Positions 12,668 through 24,396 of a stretch of 64,000 bases of DNA are shown here, in pieces. The DNA is from Brevibacterium sp. CS2 (GTDB lineage Bacteria > Actinomycetota > Actinomycetes > Actinomycetales > Brevibacteriaceae): NCBI RefSeq assembly GCF_005280295.1, contig NZ_CP040020.1, forward strand, positions 2,542,001 to 2,606,000, given 5' to 3'. The notes beneath the pieces are model-generated. The model had not been told where the DNA came from. It saw only the letters and a list, made by a program, of their open reading frames with translations, and searched no databases. Position 1 is the first letter of the stretch, and each line of letters begins with the position of its first letter. The position numbers and the translations under genes were made by a program.

Positions 12668-14606
12668 CCGGGCTTCCTTCCGCTGCGGTGGCTTCCGCTC
12701 CTACGGTATCCGATCCCGGGTCCTCCCCGGTGGCCCCGCCTGCGGCCCCCGGCGGGCCGAGGGCGGCGTGGATGCGCTCGGCGAGCGCCGGACCGATCCC
12801 GGGTGCTCCGCCGAGCTCCTCGGGACTCGCGGCCCGGATCCGCCGGACCGACCCGAAGCGCGCGAGCAGCGCCTTGCGCTTGGCCGGACCGAGCCCGGGG
12901 ATGCCGTCGAGGGCGGATGCCCGCATGCTCCTCCCCCGGCGCTTGCGGTGGTAGGAGATCGCGAAGCGGTGGGCCTCATCGCGGATCCGCTGGAGCATGA
13001 ACAGGCCCTCGGAGTTGCGGGGCAGCACGACGGGGAACTCGTCGCCGGGCACCCACACCTCCTCGAGCCGCTTCGCCAGGCCGACGACAGCGATGTCGGT
13101 GATGCCGAGGTCCTCGAGCGCCGCGACCGCGGCGTGCACCTGCGGCAGCGCGCCGTCGACGACGAGCAGCGAGGGGCGGTAGCCGAAGCGCTCGTCGGGC
13201 TCGGCGGACACGAGGCTCTCGAGGTAGCGGGAGAAGCGGCGGGACACGACGTCGTACATCGCGGCGGTGTCGTCGCGGGCGGCGTCCCCGGTGACGGCGA
13301 AGTGACGGTAGTCGCGCTTCTTCGGCAGCCCGTCCTCGAACACGACGAGCGAGCCGACGACGTCCTGGCCGCCGGTGTGGGAGTTGTCGATGCACTCGAT
13401 GCGCAGCGGCGGCTCCGCGAGGTCGAGCGCCTGCTGGATCTCGGTGAGCGAGGCGCTGCGGGTGGTGAGATCGGAGGCGCGGCGGGTCTTGTGGAGCTGG
13501 AGAGCCTGCTCGGCGTTCTTCGCCACGGTCTCCATCACGGCGCGCTTCTCGCCGCGCTGCGGCACCCGGATGCTCACCTGCGACCCGCGCATCTCCGTCA
13601 GCCACGCGGTGACGGTGTCGAGATCGGCGGGCAGGGTGTCGACGACGATCTCGCGCGGGATCGCCTCGGGCTCGACATCGGTGTACGCCTGCCGGAGGGA
13701 GTCGGCGATGAGCTCGGCGGGGCCGAGCTCCTGGAGGCGCTCGATGATCCAGCCGCGCTGCCCGCGGATCCGGCCGCCGCGCACGTGGAACACCTGCACG
13801 GAGGCCTCGAGCTCCTCGGCGACGAGGGCGAAGACGTCGACGTCGGCGTTCATCGACAGCACCACGGCGCTCTTGTCGAGGACCTTCTCGAGCGCGGCGA
13901 TCTCGTCGCGCAGGCGGGCGGCGCGCTCGTAGTCGAGCTCGGAGGCGGCGGCGGCCATCTCCTCCTTGCGCGCGGAGATGAAGCGGCCGGTGTTCCCGCC
14001 CATGAACTCCGCGATGCTCCGGGCGAGGCCGCGGTGCTCCTCCGGCGTCACCCGGCCCACGCAGGGGGCCGAGCACTTGTCGATGTAGCCGAGCAGGCAG
14101 GGCCGCCCGGTGCGCTGGGCGCGCCGGAACACCCCGGGCGTGCACGTGCGCACGGGGAAGGCCCGGAGGAGCAGGTCGAGGGTCTCGCGGATCGCCCACA
14201 CCTGCGCGAAGGGCCCGAAGTACTTGACGCCGGGCTTGCGCTTCCCGCGGGTGATGAAGGCGCGCGGGAACGCGTCGCGCAGGGTGAGCGCGAGGTACGG
14301 GTAGGACTTGTCGTCGCGGAACATGACGTTGAACCGCGGTTCGAACTCGTTGATCCACGTCCATTCGAGCTGGAGCGCCTCGACCTCGGTGTCGACGACG
14401 GTCCAGTCGACGGAGGCCGCGGTGTGGACCATCGCGAAGGTCCGCGGGTGGAGCCCGGCGGGATTGGCGAAGTACGAGTTCAGGCGGGCACGGAGGTTCT
14501 TCGCCTTCCCGACGTAGACGACCCGGCGGTCCGGGTCGCGGAACCGGTAGACGCCCGGCGAGGTCGGGATCTCGCCGGGCCGCGGCCGGTACTCACTCGG
14601 ATCCAC
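12660..14606 (-). CDS. uvrC: Excinuclease ABC subunit C
   Basis: Makes the two incisions in nucleotide excision repair. The 648-residue product has the N-terminal GIY-YIG nuclease ([11 protein letters not shown] ... [14 protein letters not shown]), a Cys-rich segment ([16 protein letters not shown]), a UVR motif near residue 205 for UvrB contact ([18 protein letters not shown]), the RNase H-like second nuclease and a C-terminal helix-hairpin-helix region. The start is GTG at 14606, inside the last 14 nt of uvrA, so uvrA and uvrC are overlapping and probably coupled. The last 25 or so residues are low-complexity. Confidence 0.96.
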   Translation of the reverse strand: MDPSEYRPRPGEIPTSPGVYRFRDPDRRVVYVGKAKNLRARLNSYFANPAGLHPRTFAMVHTAASVDWTVVDTEVEALQLEWTWINEFEPRFNVMFRDDKSYPYLALTLRDAFPRAFITRGKRKPGVKYFGPFAQVWAIRETLDLLLRAFPVRTCTPGVFRRAQRTGRPCLLGYIDKCSAPCVGRVTPEEHRGLARSIAEFMGGNTGRFISARKEEMAAAASELDYERAARLRDEIAALEKVLDKSAVVLSMNADVDVFALVAEELEASVQVFHVRGGRIRGQRGWIIERLQELGPAELIADSLRQAYTDVEPEAIPREIVVDTLPADLDTVTAWLTEMRGSQVSIRVPQRGEKRAVMETVAKNAEQALQLHKTRRASDLTTRSASLTEIQQALDLAEPPLRIECIDNSHTGGQDVVGSLVVFEDGLPKKRDYRHFAVTGDAARDDTAAMYDVVSRRFSRYLESLVSAEPDERFGYRPSLLVVDGALPQVHAAVAALEDLGITDIAVVGLAKRLEEVWVPGDEFPVVLPRNSEGLFMLQRIRDEAHRFAISYHRKRRGRSMRASALDGIPGLGPAKRKALLARFGSVRRIRAASPEELGGAPGIGPALAERIHAALGPPGAAGGATGEDPGSDTVGAEATAAEGSPDD

Positions 14607-17508
14607 TGCCGCCCGCCCGTCGACCGAGGAGCCCGGCCAGGTACTCGCCGGTGTAGGAGCCGGCGATCTGAGCGACCTCCTCCGGGGTGCCCTCGGCGAT
14701 CACCGTGCCGCCGCCGCGACCGCCCTCGGGCCCCATGTCGATGACGTGGTCGGCCGAGGCGATGACGTCGAGGTTGTGCTCGATGACGATGACGCTGTTG
14801 CCCTTGTCGACGAGCCCCTGGAGCACCCCGAGGAGCTTGCGGATGTCCTCGAAGTGGAGACCGGTGGTCGGCTCGTCGAGGACGTAGACCGTGCGCCCCC
14901 GGGTGCGCTTCTGGAGCTCCGCGGCGAGCTTGACGCGCTGCGCCTCGCCGCCGGACAGCGTGGTCGCCGGCTGGCCGAGCCGCACGTAGCCGAGCCCGAC
15001 CTCGACGAGGGTGGTGAGGTGCCGGGCGATCGCGGGCACCGCGGCGAAGAACTCCGCGGCCTCCTCGATCGGCATGTCGAGCACCTCGGCGATGTTCTTC
15101 CCCTTGAACCGGGCCTCGAGGGTCTCCCGGTTGTACCGCGCGCCCTCGCACACCTCGCAGGGGACGTAGACGTCGGGGAGGAAGTTCATCTCGATCTTGA
15201 TCGTGCCGTCGCCGTGGCAGGCCTCGCAGCGCCCGCCCTTGACGTTGAAGGAGAACCGGCCCGGCTGGTAGCCGCGGACCTTCGCGACCTCGGTCTCCGA
15301 GAACAGGCGGCGGACATGGTCGAACACGCCGGTGTAGGTGGCCGGGTTCGAGCGCGGGGTGCGCCCGATCGGTCCCTGATCGACGTGGATGACCTTGTCG
15401 AGGTGCTCGAGCCCGCGCACCCGCTTGTGGCGGCCGGGCACCCGCTTGGCGTTGTTGAGCTTGTTCGCCAGCTCGGTGTAGAGGATGTCGTTGACGAGGG
15501 TCGACTTGCCGGAGCCGGAGACCCCGGTGACGGCGGTGAGGACCCCGAGCGGGAAGCTCACGGTGACGTCGCGGAGGTTGTTCTCCCGGGCGCGTTCGAC
15601 GGTGACGACGCGCTTCGCGTCGACCGGGCGGCGGCGCTCGGGCAGCTCGATGCGGCGGCGCCCGGCGAGGTAGTCGCCGGTGATCGAGCGGGCGGCGTCG
15701 GTGAGCCCGGCGACCGGCCCGGAATACACGACCTCGCCGCCGTGCTCGCCGGCACCGGGGCCGATGTCGACGATCCAGTCGGAGGACTCGATGGTCTCCT
15801 CGTCGTGCTCGACGACGATGAGCGTGTTGCCGAGATCGCGGAGCTTGACGAGGGTCTCGATGAGGCGACGGTTGTCGCGCTGATGGAGGCCGATCGACGG
15901 CTCGTCGAGGACGTAGAGGACGCCGACGAGCCCGGAGCCGATCTGGGTGGCGAGCCGGATCCGCTGCGCCTCGCCGCCGGACAGGGTTCCGGCGGTGCGA
16001 TCGAGGCTGAGGTACTCGAGCCCGACGTCGAGGAGGAATCCGATGCGGGCACGGATCTCCTTCATCACCTGCGCGGCGACCGCCGCGTCGCGGCCGCTGA
16101 GCTCGAGCCCGCCGAGGAACTCCCCGGCCTGGTCGAGCGCCATCGCGGAGACCTCGGCGATCGAGCGGCCGGCGACGCGCACGCTCAGCGCCTCGGGCTT
16201 GAGCCGGGTGCCCTGGCAGGCGGAGCACGGGACCTCGCGCATGTAGGACTCGTAGCGGTCCCGCGCGTGGTCCGATTCGGTCTCCCCGTGCTTGCGGAGG
16301 ATGTACTGGTAGACGCCCTCGAAGCCGGTCGAGTACGTGCGCTCGCGACCGAACCGGTTGCGGTACTTGACGTGGACCTTGTGGTCCTTGCCCTCGAGGA
16401 TCGCGGTGCGCTGCTTCTTCGTCAGCTCCGCCCACGGGGTGCTCATGTCGAAGCCGAGGTCCGCCCCGAGCCCGGCGAGGAGCCGGTTGAAGTACTTCGC
16501 GGTGCTCTTGCCCACCGACCAGGGCGCGATCGCGCCCTCGGAGAGGCTGAGGTCCTCGTCGGGGACGACGAGCACCTCGTCGACCTGGAGCTTGACCCCG
16601 ATCCCGTCGCAGGTCGGGCATGCGCCGAAGGGCGAGTTGAAGGAGAAGGTGCGCGGTTCGATCTCGTCGATCGTCAGCGGGTGCTCGTTCGGGCAGGACA
16701 TGTGCTCGGAATAGGTGCGCACGGTGCCGTCGTCGACGAGCTCGATGTCGATCCGGCCGTCGGCGAGTGCGAGCGCGGTCTCGACGGAGTCGGTGAGCCG
16801 CTGGCGCATCCCCTCCTTGATGACGAGGCGGTCGACGACGGCGGCGATGTGGTGCTTGACCTGCTTGGCGAGCACCGGCGGCTCGCTGAGCTGGACCTGC
16901 TCGCCGTCGACGACGGCGCGCGCGAAGCCCTTCGCCTGGAGCTCGGCGAACAGGTCGACGAACTCCCCCTTGCGGCCGCGCACCAGCGGGGCGCGGACGA
17001 TGAATCGGGTGCGCTCGGGCAGCTCGAGGAGCTGATCGACGATCTGCTGCGGGGTCTGGCGGGTGATCCGCTCCCCGCAGGTCGGGCAGTGGGGGACGCC
17101 GATCCGGGCCCACAGGAGGCGGAGGAAGTCGTAGACCTCGGTGATCGTGCCGACGGTCGAGCGCGGGTTGCGCGAGGTCGACTTCTGGTCGATCGACACC
17201 GCCGGGGACAGGCCCTCGATGAGGTCGACGTCGGGCTTGTCCATCTGCCCGAGGAACATCCGGGCGTAGGAGGACAGGGACTCGACGTAGCGGCGCTGTC
17301 CCTCGGCGAAGATCGTGTCGAAGGCGAGCGAGGACTTGCCCGAGCCGGACAGCCCGGTGAAGACGACGAGCGAGTCCCGCGGGATCGCGATGTCGACGTT
17401 CTTGAGGTTGTGGGCGCGCGCGCCCTCGACCCGGAGCGTGTCGAGGTGCGACACGCCGCGCGCGCTCCGGGCGCGCTCACCGGTCTGCTCTGCCATCACA
17501 TCGGTCAC
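14593..17508 (-). CDS. uvrA: Excinuclease ABC subunit A
   Basis: DNA damage-recognition ATPase of nucleotide excision repair. The 971-residue product has the first Walker [10 protein letters not shown] (52-60), zinc-binding CxxC pairs including [15 protein letters not shown] and a later CEACHGDG ... CEVCEGARY, two ABC signature motifs (LSGGEAQR twice) and the second Walker [10 protein letters not shown]. An ATG lies at 17496, but GTG at 17508 is preferred because AGGAGG ends 8 nt upstream; from the ATG the spacing would be 20 nt. I saw no actinobacterial LexA box (CGAAC-N4-GTTCG) in the 100 nt upstream. Confidence 0.96.
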   Translation of the reverse strand: MTDVMAEQTGERARSARGVSHLDTLRVEGARAHNLKNVDIAIPRDSLVVFTGLSGSGKSSLAFDTIFAEGQRRYVESLSSYARMFLGQMDKPDVDLIEGLSPAVSIDQKSTSRNPRSTVGTITEVYDFLRLLWARIGVPHCPTCGERITRQTPQQIVDQLLELPERTRFIVRAPLVRGRKGEFVDLFAELQAKGFARAVVDGEQVQLSEPPVLAKQVKHHIAAVVDRLVIKEGMRQRLTDSVETALALADGRIDIELVDDGTVRTYSEHMSCPNEHPLTIDEIEPRTFSFNSPFGACPTCDGIGVKLQVDEVLVVPDEDLSLSEGAIAPWSVGKSTAKYFNRLLAGLGADLGFDMSTPWAELTKKQRTAILEGKDHKVHVKYRNRFGRERTYSTGFEGVYQYILRKHGETESDHARDRYESYMREVPCSACQGTRLKPEALSVRVAGRSIAEVSAMALDQAGEFLGGLELSGRDAAVAAQVMKEIRARIGFLLDVGLEYLSLDRTAGTLSGGEAQRIRLATQIGSGLVGVLYVLDEPSIGLHQRDNRRLIETLVKLRDLGNTLIVVEHDEETIESSDWIVDIGPGAGEHGGEVVYSGPVAGLTDAARSITGDYLAGRRRIELPERRRPVDAKRVVTVERARENNLRDVTVSFPLGVLTAVTGVSGSGKSTLVNDILYTELANKLNNAKRVPGRHKRVRGLEHLDKVIHVDQGPIGRTPRSNPATYTGVFDHVRRLFSETEVAKVRGYQPGRFSFNVKGGRCEACHGDGTIKIEMNFLPDVYVPCEVCEGARYNRETLEARFKGKNIAEVLDMPIEEAAEFFAAVPAIARHLTTLVEVGLGYVRLGQPATTLSGGEAQRVKLAAELQKRTRGRTVYVLDEPTTGLHFEDIRKLLGVLQGLVDKGNSVIVIEHNLDVIASADHVIDMGPEGGRGGGTVIAEGTPEEVAQIAGSYTGEYLAGLLGRRAGGSGSE

Positions 17509-17554
17509 TCTATTCCCCTCCTCGGACACGGGTCCTGCGCCGCCCGCGTCCCCC

Positions 17555-17580
17555 TCGTCATCGTCGTCATCGTCGTCATG
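17555..17580. repeat. 9-bp tandem repeat upstream of uvrA
   Basis: The unit TCGTCATCG is repeated almost three times in the 101-nt gap between the uvrA start and the helicase stop. It is too short to be a minisatellite of obvious function but is slippage-prone and lies in the uvrA leader or promoter. Confidence 0.7.
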
Positions 17581-17609
17581 TGTGCCGTCGTCGTGCCGGT
17601 CGCGACCGC

Positions 17610-20126
17610 TCAGGTGCCGGCCGGGGCCAGCGGCCCCACGTCGAGCACCTCGACGACGACCTCGTCCGCCTCGTCGCTCGCCGCGACGTCGACGCGGGCG
17701 GTGATCGCCCAGTCCCTGTCCCCGCGGGGATCGGCGAGCACCTGGCGCACCTCCCAGTGGTCCGGACCCGGGGTGATGTCGACGAGCGCGGCGCTGCGGG
17801 CGTCGCCGTCGATGCCGAGTTCGCCGTACTCGGCGTAGTAGTCCTCGATCGCGTCCTCCCAGGCCTGCTGGTTCCAGCCGCTCGCGCCGTCGAGCTCGCC
17901 GAGCCGGGCGTAGTCGGCCCGCTCGGCGAGAAGCACGCGGTGGAACATCGTGTTGCGGATGAGCCGGGTGAAGCGGTGGGCGTCGGCCGACAGCCGGGTG
18001 TCGAGCGGCGGCAGCAGGCTCTCCTGGCCCGGGTCCTCCGGGTTCCGCAGGGCCTCCCACTCCTCGAGCAGGCTCGAGTCGACGCGTCCGATGAGGTCCC
18101 CGAGCCACGCGGTGATCTGCTCGAGCTCGGGCGTCTGCGCCTCGGTCGGGACGTTCTGCACGAGCGCCCGGAAGACGTCGGTGAGGTAGCGCAGCAGGCC
18201 GCCCTCGACGCGGGCGAGCCCGTAGTAGGCGACGAACTGGCTGAAGTTCATCGCCTGCGTGAGCATGTCGCCGACGACCGACTTCGGCTCGATCCCGATC
18301 TCCCGGACCCACGGCGCGGTCTCGGCGTAGGCGTCGAAGGCCGCGGTGAGCACCTCGGCGTTCGGCTGCGGGTAGGTGAGCTCGTCGAGGACGGCCATCC
18401 GCTCCTCGTACTCGACGCCCTCGGCCTTGAGCGCACCGAGCTCGTCGCGCTTGATCCGGTCGAGCTGGCCGCGCAGGATCGCGTACTGGATCGTGGTCGT
18501 CGCCTCGATGATGCTCAGCACGTCCATCGCGTAGTCCGGGGACTCGCGGTCGAAGAGCTCGAGCGCGGCGTGGGCGAAGGGCGACAGCGGCTGGTTGAGC
18601 GCGAAGTGCGGCCCGAGGTCGGTCTGCGGCCGGAAGCTCACCCGCCCGTCGTCGTCGACGGTGCGGGAGATGACGCCGGCGGTGAGAAGTGCGCGCCCGA
18701 TGTGGAGGGCCCGCAGTCGCATGTCGAGCTGCGCCTCCGGGGTGTCGTGGGTCGAGGCGATGAAATCAGCGATCGTGCGCACGCCCGCACCCGGTCGGGA
18801 CAGCAGGTTGATGATCGTCGCGTGCGTGATCCGCATCCGCGAGGTGAGCTCCTCCGGCCGGCCGGTCGTCAGGTGCTCGAAGGTCTTCTCCGACCACGAC
18901 ACGAAGCCCGCCGGGGGCTGTTTCTTCGCCACCTTCCGGCGCTTCTTCGGGTCGTCCCCGGCCTTCGCGAGGGCCTTCGTGTTCTCGATGACGTGCTCGG
19001 GGGCCTGCACGACGACGTAGCCCACGGTGTCGTACCCGGCCCGGCCGGCGCGCCCGGCGATCTGCTGGAACTCGCGGACGTGGAGGCGGCGCATGCGCCG
19101 CCCGTCGAACTTCGTCAGACCGGTGAAGAGCACGGTTCGGATCGGCACGTTGATGCCCACCCCGAGGGTGTCGGTGCCGGAGATGACCTTGAGGAGCCCG
19201 GCGGAGGCGAGCTGCTCGACGAGCCTGCGGTACTTCGGGAGCATGCCGGCGTGGTGCACGCCGACGCCGTGCGCCAGCAGGCGCTTGAGGACGGTGCCGA
19301 ATCCGGCGCCGAACCGGAAGCCGCTGATCTCGGCGGTGATCGCCGCCCGCTCCTCCCGCGTGGTGAGGTTCGCGCTGACGATCGAGCCGGCGAGCTCGAC
19401 GGCCTGCGCCTGGGCGAAGGACACGACGTAGACGGGGGCGCGACCGCGCCGCACCAGGGCGTGGAGCGCCTCGTGGAGGGGTTCGACGGAGTACTCGAAC
19501 TCGAGCGGAATCGGGCGATCGACCGAGGTCACGAGGGTGGTGGGCCGGCCGGTGCGCTTCTCGAGGTCGCCGGCGATCCGGGACACGTCGCCGAGGGTGG
19601 CGGACATGAGGATGAACTGGGCCTGCGGCATGAGGAGCAGCGGGACCTGCCAGGCCCAGCCGCGCTGCGGGTCGGCGAAGTAGTGGAACTCGTCCATGAC
19701 GACCATCCCGACGTCGAGCAGCGCGCCCTCGCGCAGCGCCTGGTTCGCGAGGATCTCCGCGGTCGCGCAGATGATCGGCGCATCGGGGTTGACGGCGGAG
19801 TCGCCGGTCACCATGCCGACGTTCTCCGGTCCGAGCGCCTCGGTCAGGGCGAAGAACTTCTCGCTCACCAGCGCCTTGATGGGAGCGGTGTAATAGCTGC
19901 GCCGTCCGGTGCTCAGCCCGGAGAACAGCGCGGCGAGCGCGACCATGCTCTTGCCGGAGCCCGTCGGGGTGGCGACGATCGTGTTGTCGCCGGTGACCGC
20001 GGCGAGCACCGCCTCCTCCTGGGCCGGGTAGAGGGTGATGCCGAGCGCGCTGCAGTGGTCGAGGAAGGCTTCGTGGACGGTGTCCGGGTCCGCGAACTCC
20101 GCGGGGATCTCCGGCAGGCGTGGCAC
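17610..20126 (-). CDS. DUF3516 DEAD/DEAH-box (Ski2-like) helicase
   Basis: Superfamily 2 helicase of the Ski2/DUF3516 group common in actinobacteria. The 838-residue product has Walker [10 protein letters not shown] (52-60), the DExH box DEFH (145-148), motif III SATLGD (175-180) and motif [10 protein letters not shown] (355-362), followed by the long DUF3516 C-terminal region. The substrate (RNA or DNA) is not established for this group. The start is GTG at 20126, 7 nt after AAGGAA. It sits between uvrA and uvrB, which hints at repair, but RNA metabolism is equally possible. Confidence 0.88.
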   Translation of the reverse strand: MPRLPEIPAEFADPDTVHEAFLDHCSALGITLYPAQEEAVLAAVTGDNTIVATPTGSGKSMVALAALFSGLSTGRRSYYTAPIKALVSEKFFALTEALGPENVGMVTGDSAVNPDAPIICATAEILANQALREGALLDVGMVVMDEFHYFADPQRGWAWQVPLLLMPQAQFILMSATLGDVSRIAGDLEKRTGRPTTLVTSVDRPIPLEFEYSVEPLHEALHALVRRGRAPVYVVSFAQAQAVELAGSIVSANLTTREERAAITAEISGFRFGAGFGTVLKRLLAHGVGVHHAGMLPKYRRLVEQLASAGLLKVISGTDTLGVGINVPIRTVLFTGLTKFDGRRMRRLHVREFQQIAGRAGRAGYDTVGYVVVQAPEHVIENTKALAKAGDDPKKRRKVAKKQPPAGFVSWSEKTFEHLTTGRPEELTSRMRITHATIINLLSRPGAGVRTIADFIASTHDTPEAQLDMRLRALHIGRALLTAGVISRTVDDDGRVSFRPQTDLGPHFALNQPLSPFAHAALELFDRESPDYAMDVLSIIEATTTIQYAILRGQLDRIKRDELGALKAEGVEYEERMAVLDELTYPQPNAEVLTAAFDAYAETAPWVREIGIEPKSVVGDMLTQAMNFSQFVAYYGLARVEGGLLRYLTDVFRALVQNVPTEAQTPELEQITAWLGDLIGRVDSSLLEEWEALRNPEDPGQESLLPPLDTRLSADAHRFTRLIRNTMFHRVLLAERADYARLGELDGASGWNQQAWEDAIEDYYAEYGELGIDGDARSAALVDITPGPDHWEVRQVLADPRGDRDWAITARVDVAASDEADEVVVEVLDVGPLAPAGT

Positions 20127-20231
20127 GTGGGTTCCTTCCGTGGGCGGCGTCTAGACTGGCGGTGCGGGCACCGGGTGGTACAACCGGCGCCCACCTGCCG
20201 ATTATTCCCCACTCCCGGACTGGAGAAGCAC

Positions 20232-20525
20232 ATGGCGATCTTCGCTGTCACCTACGAGTACGGCCCCGACACCGAGCGCCGGATGGCGGCTCGGCCGGCG
20301 CACCGCGCCTGGCAGGCGCACCTGCTCGAATCGGGGGTGCTGCTCGCCTCCGGTCCGCTCGAGGACGACGACACCCCGGGAGGGCTGCTCATCCTGTCCG
20401 CCGCCGAGCGGGCGAACATCGTCGACATCCTCGCGCAGGACCCGTACGCGGCCGAGGACGTCATCGCGGCGACGACCATCCGCACCTGGAACCCCGTGTT
20501 CGGGCCCTTCGCCCCGCAGGGCTGA
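20232..20525 (+). CDS. YciI-like protein
   Basis: Small (97-residue) dimeric alpha/beta-barrel protein of the YciI/DUF1428-like superfamily. The pattern is typical: an N-terminal strand (MAIFAVTYEYG), a helix ending in RPAHRAWQAHLLESG, then VLLASGPLEDDDTPGGLLIL and a C-terminal IRTWNPVFGPF strand. Family members are thought to be enzymes or ligand-binding proteins, but the function is mostly unknown. ATG at 20232 follows GGAGAAG. It is the only plus-strand gene here and its stop codon is directly adjacent to the terC stop. Confidence 0.8.
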   Translation: MAIFAVTYEYGPDTERRMAARPAHRAWQAHLLESGVLLASGPLEDDDTPGGLLILSAAERANIVDILAQDPYAAEDVIAATTIRTWNPVFGPFAPQG

Positions 20526-21782
20526 TCAGACGCTCGGCCCGTCCTGCTCGACGATCCGGCGCGACACCGCGGCGTCGTCGCCCCGCTGTGCGGCGGCAGC
20601 GAGGCGCGCCTCGTGCGCGGTCCGGATGATCCGCGAATACTTGTCCTTGTGGTCGAGGAGCTTGTCGCGCCATTTCTGGTCGACACCCTCGGCCTCCTGC
20701 GTCCACCGGTCCATGAGCTGCTCCGCCTGCGACCGCTCCTCGGCGCTCGCGCTCTCGGGCAGCACGGTGTAGCGGTGCGAGTAGCGCTCGGCGTTCTGCA
20801 GGGCGCGCAGCGCGCGGCCCTTGGGGCTCAGCAGCGAGGCGACGACGGTGATCCCGAGGATCGCAACGATGACGAGCAGCGAGGTCGTCGTGGGGACCTC
20901 GGCGACCGGCACGTTCTCGCCGTCGTTGATGAACGGCAGGTTGTTCTCGTGGAGCGCGTGGAGGATGAGCTTGATGCCGATGAAGCCGAGCACTGCGGCG
21001 AGGCCGTAGGCGAGGTAGACGAGGCGGTCGAGCAGCCCGTCGATGAGGAAGTAGAGCTGGCGCAGGCCCATGAGCGAGAACGCCGTCGCCGCGAACACGA
21101 TGTAGGGCTCCTGGGTGAGGCCGTAGATCGCGGGGATCGAGTCGAAGGCGAAGAGGATGTCCGTCGCGCCGATCGCCACCATGACGAGGAACATCGGGGT
21201 GAGCACCTTCTTGCCGTTCTCCACGGTGAACAGCTTGTCCCCGTCGTAGGTGTCGGAGGCGGGAAGGAACTTCTTCGCCATCCGCACCATGATGTTGTCG
21301 GCCTCGTCGTCCTCCTTGTCGCCGGTGAGCTCGCCCTTGAGCTGCTGGCCGGCGATGAGGATGAGGAAGAGCCCGAACAGGTAGAAGACGTCGGACCACA
21401 TCTCGATCGCGACCGCGCCGATGAGGATGAACACGGTGCGGGTGATGAGCGCGAAGGTGATGCCGAAGAGGAGGACCTTCTGCTGGTAGTCGCGCGGCAC
21501 CTGGAAGCTCGCCATGATGACGAGGAACACGAAGAGGTTGTCGACGCTCAGCGCCTTCTCCGTGAGGTAGCCGGCGTAGTACTCCACCGCGTGCGCGGTG
21601 TCGCCGAGGGCGAAGAACACGAGTCCGAAGACGAGGGCGAGGCCGACGTAGATCGCCGACCACACCGCGGCCTCGCGGATCGTCGGGGTGTGCGCCTTGC
21701 GCACGTGGAAGATGTAGTCGAATGCGAGGAGCGCGGCGATGACGATGATCGTCACCGTCCAGGTCACCCAGGTGATCTCCAT
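20526..21782 (-). CDS. TerC family membrane protein
   Basis: Polytopic TerC/Alx-type membrane protein; characterised members export manganese or help load metals onto exported proteins. The 418-residue product has about eight hydrophobic helices, the ALSVDNLFVF motif near residue 80 and the second acidic motif ATDILFAFDSIPAI near residue 200; these paired Asp motifs define the family. The C-terminal 90 residues are a charged cytoplasmic tail. ATG at 21782 begins the conserved ITWVTW segment. The leader upstream looks like a manganese riboswitch, which would fit a metal-export role. Confidence 0.92.
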   Translation of the reverse strand: MEITWVTWTVTIIVIAALLAFDYIFHVRKAHTPTIREAAVWSAIYVGLALVFGLVFFALGDTAHAVEYYAGYLTEKALSVDNLFVFLVIMASFQVPRDYQQKVLLFGITFALITRTVFILIGAVAIEMWSDVFYLFGLFLILIAGQQLKGELTGDKEDDEADNIMVRMAKKFLPASDTYDGDKLFTVENGKKVLTPMFLVMVAIGATDILFAFDSIPAIYGLTQEPYIVFAATAFSLMGLRQLYFLIDGLLDRLVYLAYGLAAVLGFIGIKLILHALHENNLPFINDGENVPVAEVPTTTSLLVIVAILGITVVASLLSPKGRALRALQNAERYSHRYTVLPESASAEERSQAEQLMDRWTQEAEGVDQKWRDKLLDHKDKYSRIIRTAHEARLAAAAQRGDDAAVSRRIVEQDGPSV

Positions 21783-21873
21783 GCCGGAGCCGTGCCTTTC
21801 CGTAGCGGGGAGGCGCCCGGCGCGCGGCCGCAGGGAGGGGTGCGGTGCGCAGGACGCCATGAGGTCGGCCGCC

Positions 21874-21985
21874 ACGAGTCTCTCCGCCTGCGGTGCAGCG
21901 CGCACCCGTCAGGCCTCTGCGTCCGGCCCCCGTGCGGACGGGAGCGTGCTGACGGACGCAGCGTTGAGGATACTCCCTCATCAAC
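21874..21985 (-). promoter_or_regulatory. Candidate yybP-ykoY (manganese) riboswitch in the terC leader
   Basis: On the minus strand the leader carries GAGGGAGTATCC (21971-21982), close to the conserved GGGGAGUA of yybP-ykoY aptamers, then a GTCCGTCAGCACGC segment, and near the 3' side GGCGGAGAGACTCG (about 21874-21887), like the conserved GAGAC element. In between two helices compete: 21953-21960 with 21918-21925, and 21949-21955 with 21906-21912; they share three bases. This RNA family precedes TerC/MntP-type genes in many bacteria and senses Mn. The match is by eye, not by covariance model. Confidence 0.6.
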
Positions 21986-21995
21986 AGCAGGAGTC

Positions 21996-22001
21996 AGTGT
22001 A
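21996..22001 (-). promoter_or_regulatory. Candidate -10 box for the terC leader
   Basis: TACACT on the minus strand. A start site about 7 nt downstream would put the candidate aptamer at the very 5' end of the terC transcript, with a leader of roughly 205 nt. No strong -35 is visible at the standard distance. Confidence 0.4.
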
Positions 22002-22047
22002 GCGCAGTCGGCCGGGCCCGTCGTTCAGCCCCCGGCGCGCCGGCGGC

Positions 22048-24225
22048 TCAGCCGTGTCCCTCCCGCTGCATCTGGCGCAGCTCCTTCTTGAGATCGGCGA
22101 GCTCGTCGCGGAGCCGCGCGGCGAGCTCGAACTGGAGCTCCGCGGCCGCGGTGTGCATCTGGTCGGTGAGCCCGGCGATGAGCTCGGCGAGGTCCGCCGC
22201 GGGCGGGCGCAGCGAGCCCCCGTCGGCCGCGCGGCCGCGCTGCTCGTCCGTCAGGGTCGCGTTGTAGCCGCGCCGGCCCTTGCCGTAGTCGAACTCGGTG
22301 AGGAGCTCACGGGTGTCCTCGTCCTCGCGCTGGAGCCGCTCGGTGATGTCGGCGATCTTCTTGAGCAGCGGCTTCGGGTCGATCCCGTGCTCGGTGTTGT
22401 AGGCGATCTGGATCTCGCGCCGGCGGTCGGTCTCGTCGATCGCGAATCGCATCGACGGGGTGATCGTGTCGGCGTACATGTGGACCTCGCCGCGCACGTT
22501 GCGCGCCGCGCGCCCGATCGTCTGGATGAGCGACTTGCCCGAGCGGAGGAAGCCCTCCTTGTCCGCGTCGAGGATCGCGACGAGCGACACCTCGGGCAGG
22601 TCGAGGCCCTCGCGCAGGAGGTTGATGCCGACGAGCACGTCGAACTCGCCGGCCCGGAGCTCGGTGAGGAGCTCGACCCGGCGCAGGGTGTCGACGTCGG
22701 AGTGGAGGTACTGGACCTTGACCTCGTGCTCGAGGAGGTAATCGGTGAGGTCCTCGGCCATCTTCTTCGTCAGGGTGGTGACGAGCACCCGCTCGTCGCG
22801 CTCGACGCGGTCGCGGATCTCCGCGAGGAGGTCGTCGATCTGGCCGCGCGTGGGCTTGACGACGACCTTCGGGTCGACGAGGCCGGTGGGCCGGATGATC
22901 TGCTCGACCACCCCGTCGCCGCGCTCGAGCTCGAAGTCCCCCGGCGTCGCGGACAGGTACACCGCCTGGCCCACCCGGTCGAGGAACTCGTCGAACTTCA
23001 GCGGCCGGTTGTCGAGCGCGCTCGGCAGCCGGAAGCCGTGCTCGACGAGCGTGCGCTTGCGCGACATGTCGCCCTCGTACATGCCGCCGATCTGCGGCAC
23101 GGTGACGTGGCTCTCGTCGATGACGAGGAGGAAGTCCTCCGGGAAGTAGTCGAGGAGGCAGTTGGGGGCGGTGCCCGGAGCGCGCCCGTCGATGTGGCGG
23201 GAGTAGTTCTCGATCCCGGAGGTGAAGCCCATCGACTGCATCATCTCGAGATCGTAGGAGGTGCGCATCTTGAGGCGCTGCGCCTCGAGGAGCTTGTTCT
23301 GCGCCTCGAGCTCGGCGAGCCGCTCCTGGAGCTCGTGCTCGATGTCGGAGATCGCCCGGCCCATCCGGTTCTCCCCGGCGACGTAGTGGCTCGCCGGGAA
23401 GATGTGGACGATCTCCTCTTCGCGCACGATCTCCCCGGTGAGCGGGTGGAGGGTGTAGAGCGCCTCGATCTCGTCGCCGAAGAACTCGATCCGCAGCGCG
23501 AGCTCCTCGTACTGCGGGATGATCTCCACCGTGTCCCCGCGCACGCGGAAGGTGCCGCGGGTGAAGGCGAGGTCGTTGCGCGCGTACTGCATCGACACGA
23601 AGCGCTTGAGCAGGGCGTCGCGGTCCCATTCCTGTCCCACCCGCAGCGAGACCATCCGGTCGACGTACTCCTCCGGGGTGCCGAGGCCGTAGATGCAGGA
23701 CACCGTGGACACCACGACGACGTCGCGGCGGGTGAGCAGCGAGTTCGTCGCCGAGTGGCGGAGCCGCTCGACCTCGTCGTTGACCGAGGAGTCCTTCTCG
23801 ATGAAGGTGTCCGTCTGCGGGACGTAGGCCTCCGGCTGGTAGTAGTCGTAGTACGACACGAAGTACTCGACCGCGTTGTGCGGCAGGAGCTGGCGGAACT
23901 CGTTGGCGAGCTGCGCGGCGAGGGTCTTGTTCGGCGCCATGATCAGGGTGGGCCGCTGGACCTGCTCGATGAGCCAGGCGGTGGTCGCCGACTTGCCGGT
24001 GCCGGTGGCGCCGAGGAGCACGACGTCCTTCTCGCCGGCGTCGAGGCGGCGGGCGATCTCCGCGATCGCGGCGGGCTGGTCGCCGGCCGGCGAGTACTCG
24101 CTGACGACCTCGAAGGGCGCCACCGAGCGCTCGACCTCGGGCCGGTGGCCGATCCGCGGGACCGGACGCTCGGGCGCGGTCCGCGGGCGGGTGTCGGGGG
24201 GCGTGGGGGCGTCGGCGGAGCTCAT
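22048..24225 (-). CDS. uvrB: Excinuclease ABC subunit B
   Basis: Damage-verification helicase-like subunit of nucleotide excision repair. The 725-residue product has Walker A GATGTGKS (72-79), the DNA-clamping beta-hairpin [20 protein letters not shown], the IDESH box, the GRAARN motif VI and a C-terminal UVR domain ([19 protein letters not shown]) that contacts UvrC. An N-terminal Pro/Arg-rich tail of about 35 residues precedes the conserved [16 protein letters not shown] start close to residue 30 is therefore possible, although ATG at 24225 is kept. No LexA box is evident upstream. Confidence 0.97.
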   Translation of the reverse strand: MSSADAPTPPDTRPRTAPERPVPRIGHRPEVERSVAPFEVVSEYSPAGDQPAAIAEIARRLDAGEKDVVLLGATGTGKSATTAWLIEQVQRPTLIMAPNKTLAAQLANEFRQLLPHNAVEYFVSYYDYYQPEAYVPQTDTFIEKDSSVNDEVERLRHSATNSLLTRRDVVVVSTVSCIYGLGTPEEYVDRMVSLRVGQEWDRDALLKRFVSMQYARNDLAFTRGTFRVRGDTVEIIPQYEELALRIEFFGDEIEALYTLHPLTGEIVREEEIVHIFPASHYVAGENRMGRAISDIEHELQERLAELEAQNKLLEAQRLKMRTSYDLEMMQSMGFTSGIENYSRHIDGRAPGTAPNCLLDYFPEDFLLVIDESHVTVPQIGGMYEGDMSRKRTLVEHGFRLPSALDNRPLKFDEFLDRVGQAVYLSATPGDFELERGDGVVEQIIRPTGLVDPKVVVKPTRGQIDDLLAEIRDRVERDERVLVTTLTKKMAEDLTDYLLEHEVKVQYLHSDVDTLRRVELLTELRAGEFDVLVGINLLREGLDLPEVSLVAILDADKEGFLRSGKSLIQTIGRAARNVRGEVHMYADTITPSMRFAIDETDRRREIQIAYNTEHGIDPKPLLKKIADITERLQREDEDTRELLTEFDYGKGRRGYNATLTDEQRGRAADGGSLRPPAADLAELIAGLTDQMHTAAAELQFELAARLRDELADLKKELRQMQREGHG

Positions 24226-24396
24226 AGGAGCACCCTACCGCCGGGCTCGGACACTCCCCCGGCACAGCCCTTGGCACGACGCTCTGCACGACGCTCCGCA
24301 CGAGGCTCCCCACCGGTCGCGCGCACCCCGGCCGCACCTGCCGCGGGGCCGATGCCAAGTCGTGATCCGCCGGAAAACGGCGCGAAACGTTCCGTG

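Noticed and set aside
17496..17609. LexA (SOS) box upstream of uvrA, and likewise before uvrB
   Set aside because: I looked for CGAAC-N4-GTTCG in both upstream regions and found none.
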